From NCBI GenBank assembly GCA_025360355.1, contig JANYCL010000457.1, positions 1 through 7,366 of the forward strand: DNA of 7,366 bases. The letters run 5' to 3'. Position 1 is the first letter of the stretch. Every line of letters starts with the position of its first letter. Shown one piece after another: positions 5,271-7,366 of this stretch. The translations under genes were made by a program, and so were the position numbers. The notes under the pieces were generated by a model, which saw only the letters and a list, made by a program, of their open reading frames with translations, did no database searches and was not told where the DNA came from. Source of the stretch: Sphingobacteriaceae bacterium (GTDB lineage Bacteria; Bacteroidota; Bacteroidia; B-17B0; Aurantibacillaceae).

Positions 5271-7366
5271 ATGATCACAAAAGATACCGACAAGAAATTA
5301 TTTTTACTCGATGCCTTCGCGCTTATTTACCGTGCGTATTTTGCATTCAGCTCTAATCCGCGCATCAATTCGAAAGGATTTAATACTTCCGCCATTTTTG
5401 GATTTACCAATACGCTTCTCGAAATTCTAAATAAAGAAAAACCAACGCACATCGCTGTTGTGTTTGATACTGAAGAACCAACTGAACGTCATACTCAATT
5501 TGAAGCGTACAAAGCACATCGCGAAGAAATGCCTGATGATCTCCGCAAAAGCATTCCGCTTATTATGGATCTTGTTCATGGTTTCAATATTCAAACAATT
5601 GGTTTACCAGGTTACGAAGCTGATGATGTTATTGGAACTCTCGCTCGCAAAGCAGAAACTTTAGGTTACACCACTTACATGATGACGCCCGATAAAGATT
5701 TCGGTCAGCTTGTAGATTCAAATACTTTTATTTACAAACCGGCGCGCTTAGGTAACGGCGCTGAAATTTTAGGAGTAGAAGAAGTTTGCAAAAAATGGGA
5801 TATCCGCAATGTAAATGAGCTTATTGATATTTTAGGATTGATGGGAGATACTGCCGATAATATTCCCGGTATTCCCGGTGTTGGTGAAGTAACTGCTATC
5901 AAATTAGTAAAAGAATTCGGCAGCATTGAAAATTTATACAAGAACACCGATAAATTAAAAGGCAAATTAAAAGAAAAAGTTGAAGCTAATCAGGATAAGG
6001 CTCTACAATCAAAATGGCTTGCGACAATTATTTTAGATTGTCCAATTGAATTTGAGGCGGAGAAATTAATTCGTAAAGACTTAAACAAAGATGCCTTAAA
6101 AGAATTATTCAAAGAATTAGAATTCCGACGCATTGCACAAAATTTATTAGGAGAAGATATTGGCGGTACTGAAAAATTAGCGACAGAAGTTGTTGGTGCG
6201 TCTGAAACTACTTACAAAGCAAAATCTCAATCCGGTAATCAAACTGATCTATTCAGCACCGCAACTTTTTTTCACGACCAAAACGGAACTTCCTCCAATG
6301 GAAATGGAGAAACAGAAGAAGAACACGTTTATAATACCATCGCCGATACCACTCACAATTATATTTTAGTGGATGATGATAAAAAATTGGCTGATCTTAT
6401 TTCTGTTCTCAATAAACACACTGAGTATTGTTACGATTCGGAAACAACAGGATTAGATACGCTTGAAGCGGAATTAGTTGGTTTATCTTTCGCTGTTAAA
6501 TCGCGCGAAGCTTATTACGTTCCTATTCCACCTGAAAAAGAAAAAGCTCAGGCAATCGTTGAAAAATTACGTCCTGTTTTTGAAGATGAAAATAAAATAC
6601 TCATCGGGCAAAACATAAAATACGATTACCAGGTTTTAAAAAACTATAATGTCATTATCAAAAATAAATTCTGGGATACGATGGTGGCGCATTTTTTAAT
6701 TCAGCCCGATATGCGTCATAACATGAATGTGCTGGCAGAAACTTATTTAAATTATTCGCCTGTTAGTATTGAAACTCTCATTGGTAAAAAAGGCAAGAAC
6801 CAAACCAGCATGCGTGATGCGCCAATTGAAGCGATAAAAGAATACGCTGGCGAAGATGCTGATGTTACTTATCAGCTTAAAGATATTTTTACTCCCAAAT
6901 TAAAAGAAACAGAAACAGAAAAATTATTTAATGAAGTTGAATTACCTTTAATTAAAGTTTTGGGCGACATGGAACGCGAAGGTATTAACCTCGATGTAAA
7001 AAATTTGCGCGACTTCTCAACACAACTAGCCGATGACATTACAAAAGTTGATGCGGAGATACAAGCCTTAGCGGGAACAAAATTCAATATCTCATCGCCA
7101 AAACAAGTAGGAGAAATTTTATTTGAATATTTAAAGATCGTTGAGAATCCTAAAAAAACTAAAACAGGACAATACGCCACCGGCGAAGATATTTTAGCGA
7201 AACTCGAGGGAAAACATCCTATCGTCTCCAAAATTTTAGATTACCGCGAACTCGTAAAATTAAAAAGCACTTACGTAGATGCGCTTCCTGATATGGTAAG
7301 TAAAATTACTAACCGTCTGCACACATCCTTTAACCAGGTTGTTGCTGTTACAGGACGATTAAGCAG
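5271..7366 (+). CDS. polA: DNA polymerase I, 3' end cut by window edge
   Basis: Repair and lagging-strand polymerase that removes RNA primers and fills gaps. The frame is unbroken from the ATG at 5271 to the edge (698 codons plus two bases); I translated it line by line and found no stop or frameshift. The 5'-3' nuclease spans about 1-300, with acidic metal ligands Asp14, Asp66, Glu116/Asp118/Asp119 in GYEADDV, Asp141/Asp143 in TPDKDF and Asp193/Asp196 in GDTADNIPG, followed by a helix-hairpin-helix. A Gln/Ser/Gly-rich linker (about 305-350) contains QTDLF at 324-328. The 3'-5' exonuclease (about 360-545) keeps all proofreading residues: Asp389 and Glu391 in DSETTG, Asp452 in NIKYD, Tyr525 and Asp529 in YAGEDADVT. 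The polymerase domain starts near 550 and stops at TGRLS; motifs A, B and C lie beyond the window, about 230-250 residues being absent. Confidence 0.97.
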   Translation, partial: MITKDTDKKLFLLDAFALIYRAYFAFSSNPRINSKGFNTSAIFGFTNTLLEILNKEKPTHIAVVFDTEEPTERHTQFEAYKAHREEMPDDLRKSIPLIMDLVHGFNIQTIGLPGYEADDVIGTLARKAETLGYTTYMMTPDKDFGQLVDSNTFIYKPARLGNGAEILGVEEVCKKWDIRNVNELIDILGLMGDTADNIPGIPGVGEVTAIKLVKEFGSIENLYKNTDKLKGKLKEKVEANQDKALQSKWLATIILDCPIEFEAEKLIRKDLNKDALKELFKELEFRRIAQNLLGEDIGGTEKLATEVVGASETTYKAKSQSGNQTDLFSTATFFHDQNGTSSNGNGETEEEHVYNTIADTTHNYILVDDDKKLADLISVLNKHTEYCYDSETTGLDTLEAELVGLSFAVKSREAYYVPIPPEKEKAQAIVEKLRPVFEDENKILIGQNIKYDYQVLKNYNVIIKNKFWDTMVAHFLIQPDMRHNMNVLAETYLNYSPVSIETLIGKKGKNQTSMRDAPIEAIKEYAGEDADVTYQLKDIFTPKLKETETEKLFNEVELPLIKVLGDMEREGINLDVKNLRDFSTQLADDITKVDAEIQALAGTKFNISSPKQVGEILFEYLKIVENPKKTKTGQYATGEDILAKLEGKHPIVSKILDYRELVKLKSTYVDALPDMVSKITNRLHTSFNQVVAVTGRLS

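Noticed and set aside
5458..5664. 68-codon plus-strand frame and minus-strand frames inside polA
   Set aside because: They overlap conserved catalytic motifs of PolA, whose own frame is continuous.

Overview
The window reads as ordinary chromosomal sequence of a low-GC, Gram-negative member of the Bacteroidota. Three things support this. The gene at 2561-4141 ends in a type A C-terminal sorting domain of the type IX secretion system (T9SS), which is confined to this phylum. Shine-Dalgarno sequences are missing in front of the genes. The closest families I recognise (a glutaminyl-cyclase-like M28 lipoprotein, a choice-of-anchor V type secreted protein, a small cytochrome-like lipoprotein) are typical of Bacteroidota. 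All six genes lie on the plus strand, with no gap over 300 bp. I see no tRNA, rRNA, CRISPR array, transposase or phage gene.

Layout: 1-1301 is the 3' part of cysS (cysteinyl-tRNA synthetase). It is followed by a short junction carrying a perfect palindrome and other repeat-like words that run into the start of the next gene. 1348-2415 encodes an M28-fold lipoprotein resembling type II glutaminyl-peptide cyclotransferases. After 145 bp of non-coding DNA, which holds a candidate ECF-sigma-type promoter, comes a likely two-gene operon. 2561-4141 is a T9SS cargo protein with a CX4CH haem-type motif and two Ig-like repeats, and 4150-4545 is a small cytochrome-like lipoprotein with a CX6CH motif. 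A clear intrinsic terminator follows. 4704-5252 is an unidentified secreted protein whose predicted mature form starts with Gln. 5271-7366 is the 5' three quarters of polA (DNA polymerase I), open and unbroken to the window edge, with the 5' nuclease and an apparently intact proofreading exonuclease.

How the genes fit together: cysS and polA are housekeeping genes and the four between them are envelope proteins. Two links go beyond neighbourhood. First, the cyclase-like lipoprotein would make pyroglutamate from N-terminal Gln, and the protein at 4704 is predicted to expose such a Gln after signal peptidase cleavage. Second, the adjacent T9SS cargo and lipoprotein both carry widened haem-attachment-type motifs, so they may be partners at the cell surface. 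Nothing here amounts to a clearly new system. The points most worth following are the widened haem motifs (one with an AAT triplet run that looks like slippage), the ECF-like promoter, the repeat-derived N-terminus of the lipoprotein, and a possible sliding-clamp motif in the PolA linker.
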